Assembly (NCBI RefSeq): GCF_000281955.1
Contig: NZ_AKKF01000175.1
Coordinates: 1-39,654 of the forward strand
DNA from: Caulobacter sp. AP07
Lineage (GTDB): Bacteria > Pseudomonadota > Alphaproteobacteria > Caulobacterales > Caulobacteraceae
DNA length: 39,654 bases
Direction: 5' to 3'
The position numbers and the translations under genes were made by a program. Shown piece by piece: positions 25,331 through 32,830 of this stretch (its first letter is position 1; every line of letters starts with the position of its first letter). The notes beneath the pieces were generated by a model. That model saw only the letters and a list, made by a program, of their open reading frames with translations. It had not been told where the DNA came from and did not search any database.

Positions 25331-28089
25331 CAGGTCTCCTCCGAGAAGGTGAAGCGCTCGCCGACCTGGCGGAGACGGACGGTCAGGAAGCGCAGCGGCG
25401 CGGCGGGGGCGACGGCGATCTCGACCAGAAGCCGTCCGGCGAAGCGGTCGGCGGGGCTGGGATCGACGGTGACCCGGAAGCTCTCGGCCGGGGTGGCGCC
25501 GGCGAAGGCGCCCTTGTGGAACAGGGTCTCCAGCATCTGGCTGAAGCCGCGCTCGACGGCGCGGCGCAGGAGGTCGCCGTTCGGTTCGAAGACGTAGGAC
25601 GCGCCGCGCCGCACGGCCAGGCGCCGGATCAGGCTGAACAGGCGGCGCGTCGGGATAGGCCGCCATTCGGCCTCGTCCGACAGGGTGTCGGCGTCGAGGA
25701 CCAGGAACCCGCGCGGCTCCCTGCGGATCAGGTTGATCCGGGCCGCGTCGAGCGCCGGGCGATCGGCGAGCTCGATCAGCGGGTCGAGGCCGACGATGTC
25801 GCGCAAGGGCTCGTTGGCGGGAGCGATCCAGGCGCCGCGGGTGTTGGCGCGGGCGGCCAGGGCGCCGGTCGCGACGCCGTCGGGCGGGCAGGCGGCCAGG
25901 CGCGGCTTGCCGTCGGCCGCCCGGGTCGGCGTCGACGACAACACCCAGGGATGGTGCAGCGCGCCGTAGGACAGGGCGCGGCGCTCGCCGTCGTCCAGGC
26001 CGTCGCCGAGCAGCGACGGATCGCGCCGGGCGGTCAGGCGGGCGGCGTGGGCCACGGCATGGGCGGCGCGGTCGTCGCGCGGCAGGGACAGCACGGCGAA
26101 CAGTTCGCCGCTGGCGGCGGCCAGTCGCAGCAGGGCGCGGTGGACGCTCAGGAGCGCCTCGCGGGCCTCTTCGTCAAAGGGCGCGGCCAGCCAGGCGTCG
26201 GCGCGCACCGCCACGGCGATCGCGGCTGGGACGCTGGGGGTGTCGCTGACCATCGCGGTCAGCCGGTAGTAGAAGACGCCCTCACGGTCGGCGTCGAGGG
26301 TGTGCGACAGGGCGGTCCCGCGCCAGATTTCGACGGCGTCGGAGAGGTCGGCGCGCGTGGCCTGTTCCAGCACGTAGAGCGCCGCCGGATCGGCCGTGGT
26401 CCAGGTCAGGGTCAGCGGGCCGGGCGGGATCGCGCCGACCGGACCTTGCAGCACCGGCGTGGCGACGACGAAGCTGTCGCGGTCGAGGAAGTTGGCGAAG
26501 TCGGGTCCCTCGACCTGGGCGCCGGCCGGCGCGGTGGCGCAGGCGCCGCGATGGTTGAACCAGTGGGGCGGCGGCTTGAAGGCGGCCGGGGCCGGGGGCG
26601 GGACGACTTCGTCGGGCCGTCGCTCCCAGCGCGGCTGGACGGCGTCCGGCGCGGCCACCAGGCTGGCCTCGTTCCATTCGCGGCCTTCGCCGACCCCCAG
26701 GGCGCCGTGAACGCCGAACAATCGCTCACCGTCGATCTCGCGGATCCGTTCGGCTTCGGTGGTCAGGGTGGCGACCGTCAGGTCGGCCAGGCGGGGGTCG
26801 AGGAACAGCTCGGCGTCCTGGCGCGAGAGGCCGTCGCGTTCGAGGGCGGTTCCGGTCATGGAGAGCGGGCCCAGGGCGTCGCCGAACGTCGCCTCCAGCC
26901 CCAAGGGCAGCCATGCGGTCGGAGGGACCAGCACGTCGTCGTCCGACGCGCTCAGCGGTGGGCGACCGGAAACCGCGTCGCGCGGCCGGGCGTAGAACCG
27001 GTCGTCGTCGAGATGGCTCCACCAAGCGTTCGGATGGTCCGGCGTCAGACCGATCTCCGTCTGGACGGTCGGCGAGGCGCCGCTCTCGACACGCAGGTCG
27101 AGGGCCAGACGGGCTAGCAGGACAGGGCCCGGCGCGGGAGCGATCGGACCCAGGGCGCGCCAGGCGGGGCCCTCGACCACCGTCTCGCCGCCGGCCGCCG
27201 CGCCGCGCACGGTGTCGATCCGCAGCCAGACCTGATGGCCGGCGTGGAGCCAGCGCGCCCAGCGTCCCGGTCGCAGGCCCTGGGGCGCGGGGGCGCTGAA
27301 GGTCAGGCGCGTCAAGGCGGCGGGCGCCAGGCTGGCCGGGCTGGAGACCTCGTCGTCGCCGGGCAGGTCGGCGGCGCCGAGGCCGCCGACGTCGGCCTGG
27401 TCCACCCGCGCGAACCGGCCGCGCCACGAGGCCTGGGCCACGCCGTCGACGAGGCTGTCGACATGGGCGTAGGCGCGATGGATGAAGCCGGGGTCGGTCA
27501 GTTCGACCAGGTCGCCGACCCGGCAGCCCTGGGCCGGGAAGCGCGCGCCGTCGTCGTCCCACGCCAGGCCCTGGGAGGCCAGGCCGGCGCGGTTCAGCCG
27601 CGTCGAGACCCGCAGGCCGTCGGAGCCGGCGCCCAGTCCGCGCGCCTGGGCCTGGGCGGCCTCGAAGGCTCCGCTGGCGGTCGCAGACACCAGGCCGGGC
27701 AGGACGAAGCGGCCGCGCCTGGCGAGGTCGCGCTTCTGGAGCTCGCTCAGCGCGCCCTGAGCCACGCCGCGCCAGCGCGCCTCCAGGTCCTCGGTCCTGG
27801 CCACGCGGATCACCCAGCAGCGCCGGCCGCCATTGGCGAAGAAGCCACGCACCGTCGGGGCCAGGGCCGCGACCACCCGCTCGCCCCGCGTTACGTCCCA
27901 GCCCAGCGGCGCGTCGCCGCCGAACACCGCCTCGAACGCCGCCACCCCGTCGACCGCCACGGGGCGGTGGACGGGTCCGTTGGCCGCGAAGCCGACGAAC
28001 ACCGCGATGTCCATGCGCGGCGGCTGGTCGGGCCGTGGAGGCGGCGCGGCGTCGAAACTGACGCCCGGGAGGAGGCCGGGACCGTACAT
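25330..28089 (-). CDS. Large sheath protein 2 (Afp4-like), 919 aa
   Basis: The start ATG at 28089 (MYGPGLLPGVSFDAAPPP) lies 4 bases after the tube 1 stop; the longer frame reads antisense-like shadow. The N-terminal sheath handshake region contains MDIAVFVGFAANGPVHRP and FFANGGRRCWVIRVA. The C-terminal sheath domain (about 790-919) has FLVLDADTLSDEAEWRPIPT, SLIRRLAVRRGASYVFEPNG and LRRAVERGFSQMLETLF. Between them are roughly 600 residues, much longer than a basic sheath, including a fibronectin-like beta domain (LTWTTADPAALYVLEQATR). Afp4-type sheaths at the baseplate or the inserted domain on the outer surface would explain this. Identity as a sheath is firm; the role of the insert is open. 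Confidence 0.93.
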   Translation of the reverse strand: MYGPGLLPGVSFDAAPPPRPDQPPRMDIAVFVGFAANGPVHRPVAVDGVAAFEAVFGGDAPLGWDVTRGERVVAALAPTVRGFFANGGRRCWVIRVARTEDLEARWRGVAQGALSELQKRDLARRGRFVLPGLVSATASGAFEAAQAQARGLGAGSDGLRVSTRLNRAGLASQGLAWDDDGARFPAQGCRVGDLVELTDPGFIHRAYAHVDSLVDGVAQASWRGRFARVDQADVGGLGAADLPGDDEVSSPASLAPAALTRLTFSAPAPQGLRPGRWARWLHAGHQVWLRIDTVRGAAAGGETVVEGPAWRALGPIAPAPGPVLLARLALDLRVESGASPTVQTEIGLTPDHPNAWWSHLDDDRFYARPRDAVSGRPPLSASDDDVLVPPTAWLPLGLEATFGDALGPLSMTGTALERDGLSRQDAELFLDPRLADLTVATLTTEAERIREIDGERLFGVHGALGVGEGREWNEASLVAAPDAVQPRWERRPDEVVPPPAPAAFKPPPHWFNHRGACATAPAGAQVEGPDFANFLDRDSFVVATPVLQGPVGAIPPGPLTLTWTTADPAALYVLEQATRADLSDAVEIWRGTALSHTLDADREGVFYYRLTAMVSDTPSVPAAIAVAVRADAWLAAPFDEEAREALLSVHRALLRLAAASGELFAVLSLPRDDRAAHAVAHAARLTARRDPSLLGDGLDDGERRALSYGALHHPWVLSSTPTRAADGKPRLAACPPDGVATGALAARANTRGAWIAPANEPLRDIVGLDPLIELADRPALDAARINLIRREPRGFLVLDADTLSDEAEWRPIPTRRLFSLIRRLAVRRGASYVFEPNGDLLRRAVERGFSQMLETLFHKGAFAGATPAESFRVTVDPSPADRFAGRLLVEIAVAPAAPLRFLTVRLRQVGERFTFSEET

Positions 28090-28093
28090 GCGG

Positions 28094-28546
28094 CTATTCC
28101 ATCTCCAGCCGCTCGTAGGCCAGGACCAGTTCCTCCATCGCCACGTCGGTGCCCTTGGCGTTGAAGGGACCACTGGTGTGCTTCATCGGGCGCGCACGCA
28201 GCAGCTTCCAGGTCTGGACGACCTCGCTGTGGTCCTCGTTCTGCAGTTGGACGGTGACGGTGCGCAGGCCAGCCTGGTCGCCGTTGCGGATCTGATCCAG
28301 CCACTTGTAAAGGTTGAGCTTGCCGATCACGCCCCGCTTCAGGGTGACGTCGGTCGACTTGTTCATCCCGGTGATCTTCTGGACGGAGTTCTCCTTGGAA
28401 TTACCGTTGCGGTACTCCGAGACGGTGACCTCCATGCCCACGCCGCTCACCTCCTGGAAGCCGGCGCCGGGCCCCTCGGTGACCCCGTCGCCGAGGTCGA
28501 CCAGGAAGTTGAACTGCACATACGGACGCTCGCGTTCTACGGCCAT
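28094..28546 (-). CDS. Tube protein 1 (gp19-like; Afp1-like)
   Basis: The protein is 150 aa from the ATG at 28546 (MAVERERPYVQFNFLVDL), which has GGGGAG upstream. It shows the full T4 gp19/Hcp-like tube pattern: FNFLVDLGDGVTEGPGAGFQ, EVSGVGMEVTVSEYRNG, STDVTLKRGVIGKLNLYKWL and VAMEELVLAYERLEME. It stacks as hexamers to form the inner tube that carries cargo. It lies 11 bases after sheath 1 and 4 before sheath 2, a normal arrangement. This is likely the major tube subunit. Confidence 0.96.
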   Translation of the reverse strand: MAVERERPYVQFNFLVDLGDGVTEGPGAGFQEVSGVGMEVTVSEYRNGNSKENSVQKITGMNKSTDVTLKRGVIGKLNLYKWLDQIRNGDQAGLRTVTVQLQNEDHSEVVQTWKLLRARPMKHTSGPFNAKGTDVAMEELVLAYERLEME

Positions 28547-28557
28547 GATGGCTCCCC

Positions 28558-30420
28558 TTAGATCTTGCGGTCGGCCGTCCACTGGCCGATGCGGAAGATG
28601 ACGAATTCAGCGGGACGCAGGGGGGCGACGCCGATCAGACAGACCAGCCGACCGTTATCGAGGTCGTTCTGGGTCATGGTCGAACGGTCGCATTTGACGA
28701 AGAACGAGCGGTCGGGCTTGTCGCCGAGCAGGGCGCCGTTCTGCCATTCGTTGAGGAGGAAGTCCTCGAGCGTGCGGCGCACATTGGCCCACAGCTGCGG
28801 GCCGTTCGGCTCGAACACCGCCCACTGGGTGCCCTTGTCGATCGAGCGCTCCAGATAGGCGAAGTAGCGCCGCAGGTTGACGTACTTCCATTCGGGGTCG
28901 GAACTGATCGTCCGGGCGCCCCACAACCGCATCCCGCGACCCTCGAAGAAGCGGAAGCAGTTGATCCCCTCGGGGTTCAGCACCTCCTGCTGGGCCTTGT
29001 TCAGCAGCTTCTCGAAGCCGATGGCCAGGTTGACCACCTCGTTGGCCGGTGCCTTGTAGACCGCGCGCTCGATGTCGTTGCGGGCGTAGATGCCGGCCAC
29101 GTGGCCCGAGGGGGGGACGTTGATCTCCTCCTGGCTCAGGGGATCGATCACGCGCACCCAGGGATAGTAGAGGGCGGCATGGCTGGAATCGAACAGCGCC
29201 CGCATTTCGCGGACTTCGGAGATCGTCTGGTCCTTGACGCTGTCGAGCACGGCGATCCGGTAGCGCATGCGCTCGGCGTGGATGATCAACTGGGAGAGGA
29301 TGCCCTGGGTCTGGCTGTCATAGATCGCCGTGGAGCCGGGGGCGGCGACGATCGAGATGTCCTCGATGTCCTCGAACTGCTTGAGCCCGGTCTTGCGGTC
29401 GGTCGTACCGTCGACCTCGCCCGCATAATGGCTCGCGAACGGGCGCAGACCGTCGCCGCCGCCGCGCAGATTGACCACCAGGCTGCGCCGGGCGGGCGGA
29501 CTGTCGTCGTCCAGCAGGTTGCCCTCGATGCCGAGGTCCGGCGGGCTGCCGACCGGGCTGGCGATCACATAGGCGTTGATGAAGTCCTGCAGGATCGCCA
29601 GGCCGTCGGGAGCCGCCGTCGAGATGACGATCGGAATGGTGCGCGACCGCGACAGGCTGGCCGGCTGGGCGGCGAAATAGGCGAACACCGAATCCGGCGC
29701 TCCGCCACGACGATGCTTGGGATCGAGCGCCAGGTCGGCGGCGACGAAGATCGGCATGTCGCGGCCGGTCGGCTCGACCGTCACGGTGACCGTCAGGGTG
29801 CGGACGGCCGTCGTCGTCGGGTCGAGGTCGGCCAGTTCCAGCGTCGCCGTCTCGATGTCGTCGTCGGTGTTGTTGAACCGCCAGGTCCGCGCCGCCTCGT
29901 CCCACAGCGCCAGGTGGAAGGCGTCGATCGATCCGCCGATGTAGACGAGGTCGCGATCGATGGTCGAGCGCAGGGCGGGACCGTCCGGCGTGTCGGCCAG
30001 GACGTTCTGGCCCAGGCGGAAGGTGAAGGTCACCCTCGCGTCGCCGGCCCGTCCCGGGAACCGGGCGCGGACCGTGACGGGCGGCGTCTCGCTGACCGCG
30101 GGCTCGGCGTAGCCCGTACCGCTGTCGCTGGTTCGGAAGATCCGGCTGACATAGAGCCGCTTGCCGCCTTCCTCGAAGAAGGCGCGCGCGCCGTGCCAGA
30201 GGTAGTTGTCGGTCGGGGCGCCGTTCCAGATCAGCCGCTCCTTGCCGCCATAGACGCGCTCGAACTCGACGAGGCTGGTGATGATCTCCGGCTCGATGTC
30301 GAGCGGCCCGTAGCGGGCGGGACCGATCAGACCGGTGGTCGTCGTGCTGACGCCCTCGATCGATTTGGCGCGGAAGGAGACCTCCTCCACATAGACGCCA
30401 GGGGCTAGATATTCGGGCAT
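28558..30420 (-). CDS. Contractile sheath protein 1 (Afp2/Afp3-like)
   Basis: The protein is 620 aa, MPEYLAPGVYVEEVSFRAKS onward, the canonical start of tail sheath proteins (xxxPGVYxEE). The C-terminal half is highly typical: YPWVRVIDPLSQEEINVPPS, GHVAGIYARNDIERAVYKAP, INCFRFFEGRGMRLWGART and KYVNLRRYFAYLERSIDKGT with VFEPN. The end (FVIFRIGQWTADRKI) is the strand exchanged between neighbouring subunits. Residues about 120-370 are the outer inserted domains. Contraction of this sheath drives the tube outward. A GGAG-type ribosome site precedes the ATG; 19 bases separate it from the 301-aa gene. Confidence 0.97.
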   Translation of the reverse strand: MPEYLAPGVYVEEVSFRAKSIEGVSTTTTGLIGPARYGPLDIEPEIITSLVEFERVYGGKERLIWNGAPTDNYLWHGARAFFEEGGKRLYVSRIFRTSDSGTGYAEPAVSETPPVTVRARFPGRAGDARVTFTFRLGQNVLADTPDGPALRSTIDRDLVYIGGSIDAFHLALWDEAARTWRFNNTDDDIETATLELADLDPTTTAVRTLTVTVTVEPTGRDMPIFVAADLALDPKHRRGGAPDSVFAYFAAQPASLSRSRTIPIVISTAAPDGLAILQDFINAYVIASPVGSPPDLGIEGNLLDDDSPPARRSLVVNLRGGGDGLRPFASHYAGEVDGTTDRKTGLKQFEDIEDISIVAAPGSTAIYDSQTQGILSQLIIHAERMRYRIAVLDSVKDQTISEVREMRALFDSSHAALYYPWVRVIDPLSQEEINVPPSGHVAGIYARNDIERAVYKAPANEVVNLAIGFEKLLNKAQQEVLNPEGINCFRFFEGRGMRLWGARTISSDPEWKYVNLRRYFAYLERSIDKGTQWAVFEPNGPQLWANVRRTLEDFLLNEWQNGALLGDKPDRSFFVKCDRSTMTQNDLDNGRLVCLIGVAPLRPAEFVIFRIGQWTADRKI

Positions 30421-30439
30421 CGACGGTCTCCTCGCGGGG

Positions 30440-31345
30440 TCAATTCGAGGTCAGGAAGAGGCTGGACGACGGCCCTTCGGCCGTTTCCAAGGTGCGCAGG
30501 GTCAGGGGGCGTCCGTAGGTCAGGGGCTGGACGCCCAGGGGCTCGATCGGTGAAAGGGTCGAGGCCAGCGGCGTCACCGGGCGGTCCAGCTGGGCCAGGA
30601 TGTCGGCCAGGTCGGGCGGTTCCGGCGGCCCGTCGGCGCTGGGCGGCGAGTCGTCGACGACCGGCTGGTAGTAGGCGTCCAGCGTCAGGTCCCAGCGGAA
30701 GTCGGCCATGGCCGGCGGCGAGGTGAACAGGGTGGGCCTTGGCCGCGCGGGCCAGGGGAAGAATAGCGCGGTGCGGCCGGTCGCGTCCGCCAGGCCCAGG
30801 CCCCGGGTGACCCCGTCGATCCGTGCGGCGACCAGGGCCCAGGCGGCCGGGCGGCCGGTGGTCAGGTCGGCGAGTTCGGCGTGGATCTCGACAATGGGCG
30901 GGGCGACGCGGCGGGCCGGGGCCGAGAACAACGGAATGCGGCCGGTCATGACGCCGACGGGCGAACCGTCGTCGAGCAACGGCGCGGGCGGCGAGGCGGG
31001 CAGGGCGGACCAGCCGGCCCAGTCATACAGGCCCTTCGCCGGCAGGTCGGCGTCGAAGGCCAGCGGCAGGAAGCGGCCCAGCGGATCGCGGACCTCGACG
31101 CGGAACGGCCGGGCCAGGGCGCTCCAGTCGTCGGCCGTCAGGGCCGCGTCGGTGAAGCCCGGCAGGCGGCCGCTCCAGACCCCGGTCCGGTTGGGCGTCA
31201 GGGTCCGGCGCGCGAAGGGCGAGCGACGATCGTGGACCGTGACGTCGAGGTGGTCGCCGACCCAGGCCCCGGTCGCCATGTCCTGGAACACCAGGCCCAG
31301 CGGCGCGGGATAGCTGATCCGCTCAAGCACGGCGAAGCCGGTCAT
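30440..31345 (-). CDS. CIS-associated beta-sandwich protein of unknown function
   Basis: The protein is 301 aa from the ATG at 31345 (MTGFAVLERISYPAPLGL), which overlaps the previous stop as ATGA. It appears to hold two beta-sandwich parts. The first is at about 1-110 (DHLDVTVHDRRSPFARRTL, FRVEVRDPLGRFLPLAFDAD). The second, at about 155-215 (VEIHAELADLTTGRPAAWAL, then GLADATGRTALFFPWPARP), has the spacing of carboxypeptidase-regulatory-like domains. The Pro/Asp-rich C-terminus looks flexible. No signal or membrane helix is seen. It sits between the DUF4255 gene and sheath 1, as comparable genes do in other CIS loci I know. A role at the tube cap or sheath start is likely but unproven. Confidence 0.82.
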   Translation of the reverse strand: MTGFAVLERISYPAPLGLVFQDMATGAWVGDHLDVTVHDRRSPFARRTLTPNRTGVWSGRLPGFTDAALTADDWSALARPFRVEVRDPLGRFLPLAFDADLPAKGLYDWAGWSALPASPPAPLLDDGSPVGVMTGRIPLFSAPARRVAPPIVEIHAELADLTTGRPAAWALVAARIDGVTRGLGLADATGRTALFFPWPARPRPTLFTSPPAMADFRWDLTLDAYYQPVVDDSPPSADGPPEPPDLADILAQLDRPVTPLASTLSPIEPLGVQPLTYGRPLTLRTLETAEGPSSSLFLTSN

Positions 31346-31926
31346 CGCAGCACCGCCATGTCGAAGTCGCGCACCTGGACCGGCGGGCCGCCGTCGAGCG
31401 TGACGTCGGAGTCGAGCAGGACCATGCGCACCACGTAGTTGACGGACGGCGGAAGCTTCTTGAGCCGGTCCCACAGGGTCAGCTGGTCGGCCAGACTCAA
31501 TGGGTCGCAGACCACGTCGACGGCCTCTTCCGGGCGGAAGGTGTCGTCCTCGGCCACATATTGGTTGAGCTGGGCGGCCGACAGCGGGCCGGCGTCCTCC
31601 AGGGCCCGCATCGCCCAGCCCAGCATCCTCTGCTGGCGCTCGGTGTCGTCAGCCCAGGCGGTGATCATGTAGTAGAGGTCGAGCGGCAGCGAGGCGCGGT
31701 AGCGTCGCCCGTCGGGCGTCCGCCTCGGCGGCAGGGCGCGGAGGTTGGCGTTGATCCCCACCCGCCACAGGAAGACCGAGAAACCGTCGCCCATCGGGCT
31801 TTCGAAGCTCTTGGCCTGGTAGAGCGAGACCTCCAGGGACGAGCCGAAGTCGTCGCGCGGATAGCGGTCGCGAAGCAGCCCGGCGATGGCGGCGCTGGCG
31901 GCGGCGATGGCGCGGGTGTTGGCCAT
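31342..31926 (-). CDS. DUF4255/Pvc16_N family protein, tube cap/terminator (Afp16-like)
   Basis: The protein is 194 aa. The family pattern is clear: ANTRAIAAASAAIAGLLRDR, VSLYQAKSFESP, VFLWRVGINANLRALPPR, LPLDLYYMITAWADDTERQQ and RMLGWAMRALEDAGPLSAAQ. Afp16/Pvc16 proteins cap the tube and sheath end and set particle termination. It is normally near the distal end of Afp operons, but here it is the second gene. It is 3 bases downstream of the receiver-like gene and overlaps the next gene by ATGA. Confidence 0.94.
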   Translation of the reverse strand: MANTRAIAAASAAIAGLLRDRYPRDDFGSSLEVSLYQAKSFESPMGDGFSVFLWRVGINANLRALPPRRTPDGRRYRASLPLDLYYMITAWADDTERQQRMLGWAMRALEDAGPLSAAQLNQYVAEDDTFRPEEAVDVVCDPLSLADQLTLWDRLKKLPPSVNYVVRMVLLDSDVTLDGGPPVQVRDFDMAVLR

Positions 31927-31929
31927 GTC

Positions 31930-32292
31930 CTAGTCCGCCTCGCGCGCGGCGGCGCGGACCGCGGCCATCAGGCGCTCGCCCGACAGCTCGCCGAGGGCCA
32001 CCCGTTCGGGATGCAGGCGATAGAGGCTGCCGGTGCGGCCACCGTCGTCGATCGCCAGGATCCGCAATCGGCCCAGGGCGGCGACGTCCGAGATCGGATC
32101 GACGGGTTGCCGATCGTGCGACTTGCGGACGATCACGACGTCGGCCGCCGCGCGCCGGGCCGCGCCGATCCAGTCGTCGGTGGTCGGAGCCTTGGCCACG
32201 ACCAGCATGTCGCTCTGCTCGGACACAAGGTCGTCGATGATGTCGGTCAACATCGTGGGCATGCTCGCGAGAAGGATGCGGATCTTGGTCAC
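31930..32292 (-). CDS. Degenerate (pseudo) receiver-domain protein, first gene of the CIS operon
   Basis: The protein is 120 aa from a GTG at 32292 with CGAGGGG just upstream. The start TKIRILLASMPTMLTDIIDD and the ADVVIVRKSHDR strand align with NarL/FixJ-type receiver domains. However, the phospho-acceptor Asp at the end of beta3 is replaced by Arg56, the usual N-terminal acidic pair is absent, and the protein stops where the receiver ends, with no DNA-binding domain. It is therefore probably not phosphorylated. Heading the operon and facing a LuxR-type regulator, it may pair with that regulator's receiver as an antagonist or anti-activator; this is inference. Alternatively it could be a structural or positioning factor. 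The family call is fair, not certain. Confidence 0.75.
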   Translation of the reverse strand: MTKIRILLASMPTMLTDIIDDLVSEQSDMLVVAKAPTTDDWIGAARRAAADVVIVRKSHDRQPVDPISDVAALGRLRILAIDDGGRTGSLYRLHPERVALGELSGERLMAAVRAAAREAD

Positions 32293-32380
32293 AGACCCCT
32301 CGGCCTCTTTTGCGGAACGCTAGGCGGTCGTCCGGAGGGCGGGAATGAACCGAGCGGGCAAAAACCGGTCTAGATGGAGC

Positions 32381-32398
32381 ATGGACCGGACGGTCCGG
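32381..32398. promoter_or_regulatory. Dyad operator candidate 1 (ATGGACC-GGAC-GGTCCGG)
   Basis: The inverted repeat GGACC/GGTCC has a 4-base centre and lies 89 bases before the CIS operon's GTG. It matches site 2 at 14 of 18 positions, with identical spacing of the conserved core. The size and symmetry suit a LuxR/NarL-type dimer. Confidence 0.5.
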
Positions 32399-32491
32399 CG
32401 TCGCGGCTAAGCTTGCGGTTGTCCTGCGCCCGATATTTGCGGGTTCGAGCCGCGATCATTGAGCGTTCGGGAGCGGTTTTGACCCAGGGGC

Positions 32492-32509
32492 ATGGACCAG
32501 ATGGTCCAT
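32492..32509. promoter_or_regulatory. Dyad operator candidate 2 (ATGGACC-AGAT-GGTCCAT)
   Basis: This is a perfect 7-bp inverted repeat around a 4-base centre, followed within 10 bases by another GGTCC half-site at 32514-32518. It lies 111 bases from site 1, close to a whole number of helix turns, so looping or co-operative binding is possible. Confidence 0.5.
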
Positions 32510-32603
32510 ATTCGGTCCAGGCCATGGGGTTGAACGGCATGAACTTTGTCGAAATCCATGCCGAACATGGGTTTTCGAAATGGGCGGCGTCGGCTAAACT
32601 ACT

Positions 32604-32630
32604 ACCATCGGTCGTATGGTTAAGAATACG
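32604..32630. promoter_or_regulatory. Nested inverted repeats upstream of the LuxR-type gene
   Basis: ACCAT (32604-32608) pairs with ATGGT (32616-32620), and CGTAT (32613-32617) pairs with ATACG (32626-32630). This is the most AT-rich patch of the region and may hold the plus-strand promoter or a second factor's site. No firm -35/-10 pair is assigned. Confidence 0.3.
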
Positions 32631-32650
32631 ATACGGGGCGTTTGGACGAG

Positions 32651-32830
32651 ATGTCCGTGCGGACCGAAGGCGTTGGCGCTGGGGGCGTCGACGCCGGCAG
32701 GCCGCTATTCGCGGACATCGTGGTCCAGGTCGGTCGCCGGGACCGACGCAGCCTGAACAGTGCGCTTGTGTACGACATGCTGCATGGCGCGCCTCCGCGC
32801 GCCCGGGACTGGCAAGGGTGGACCAGATGA
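32651..32830 (+). CDS. Possible small leader protein, 59 aa
   Basis: ATG at 32651 (or TTG at 32642) opens a frame of 59 (62) codons whose TGA overlaps the regulator's ATG as ATGA, a typical coupling junction. The product would be MSVRTEGVGAGGVDAGRPLF onward, with VGRRDRRSLNSALVYDMLHG in the second half. I do not recognise it and see only weak ribosome-site sequence. The GC-rich background makes chance frames common, so this is a tentative call based mainly on the overlap. Confidence 0.3.
   Translation: MSVRTEGVGAGGVDAGRPLFADIVVQVGRRDRRSLNSALVYDMLHGAPPRARDWQGWTR

Larger units (their letters stand above)
32293..32826. promoter_or_regulatory. Divergent control region between the CIS operon and the LuxR-type regulator
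   Basis: These 534 bases separate the two divergent starts and have visibly lower GC than the flanks around 32520-32640. They contain two related 18-bp dyads (32381-32398 and 32492-32509), an extra GGTCC half-site at 32514-32518, nested inverted repeats at 32604-32630 and a possible 59-aa frame (32651-32830). I see no convincing sigma-70 -35/-10 pair for the operon itself, so the promoter may depend on an activator or an alternative sigma factor. Confidence 0.6.

Noticed and set aside
1..32292. Prophage or type VI secretion system
   Set aside because: There are no capsid, portal, terminase, lysis or integrase genes, and no TssJLM membrane complex, TssB/C pair or ClpV. DUF4255, DUF5908, LysM adaptor, Afp15-like ATPase and DUF4157 mark the Afp-type CIS.
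32374..32826. N-terminal extension of the LuxR-type regulator
   Set aside because: It has no domain, is Arg/Gly-rich, and would translate through both operator-like dyads; the ATG at 32827 has a ribosome site and gives a standard length.
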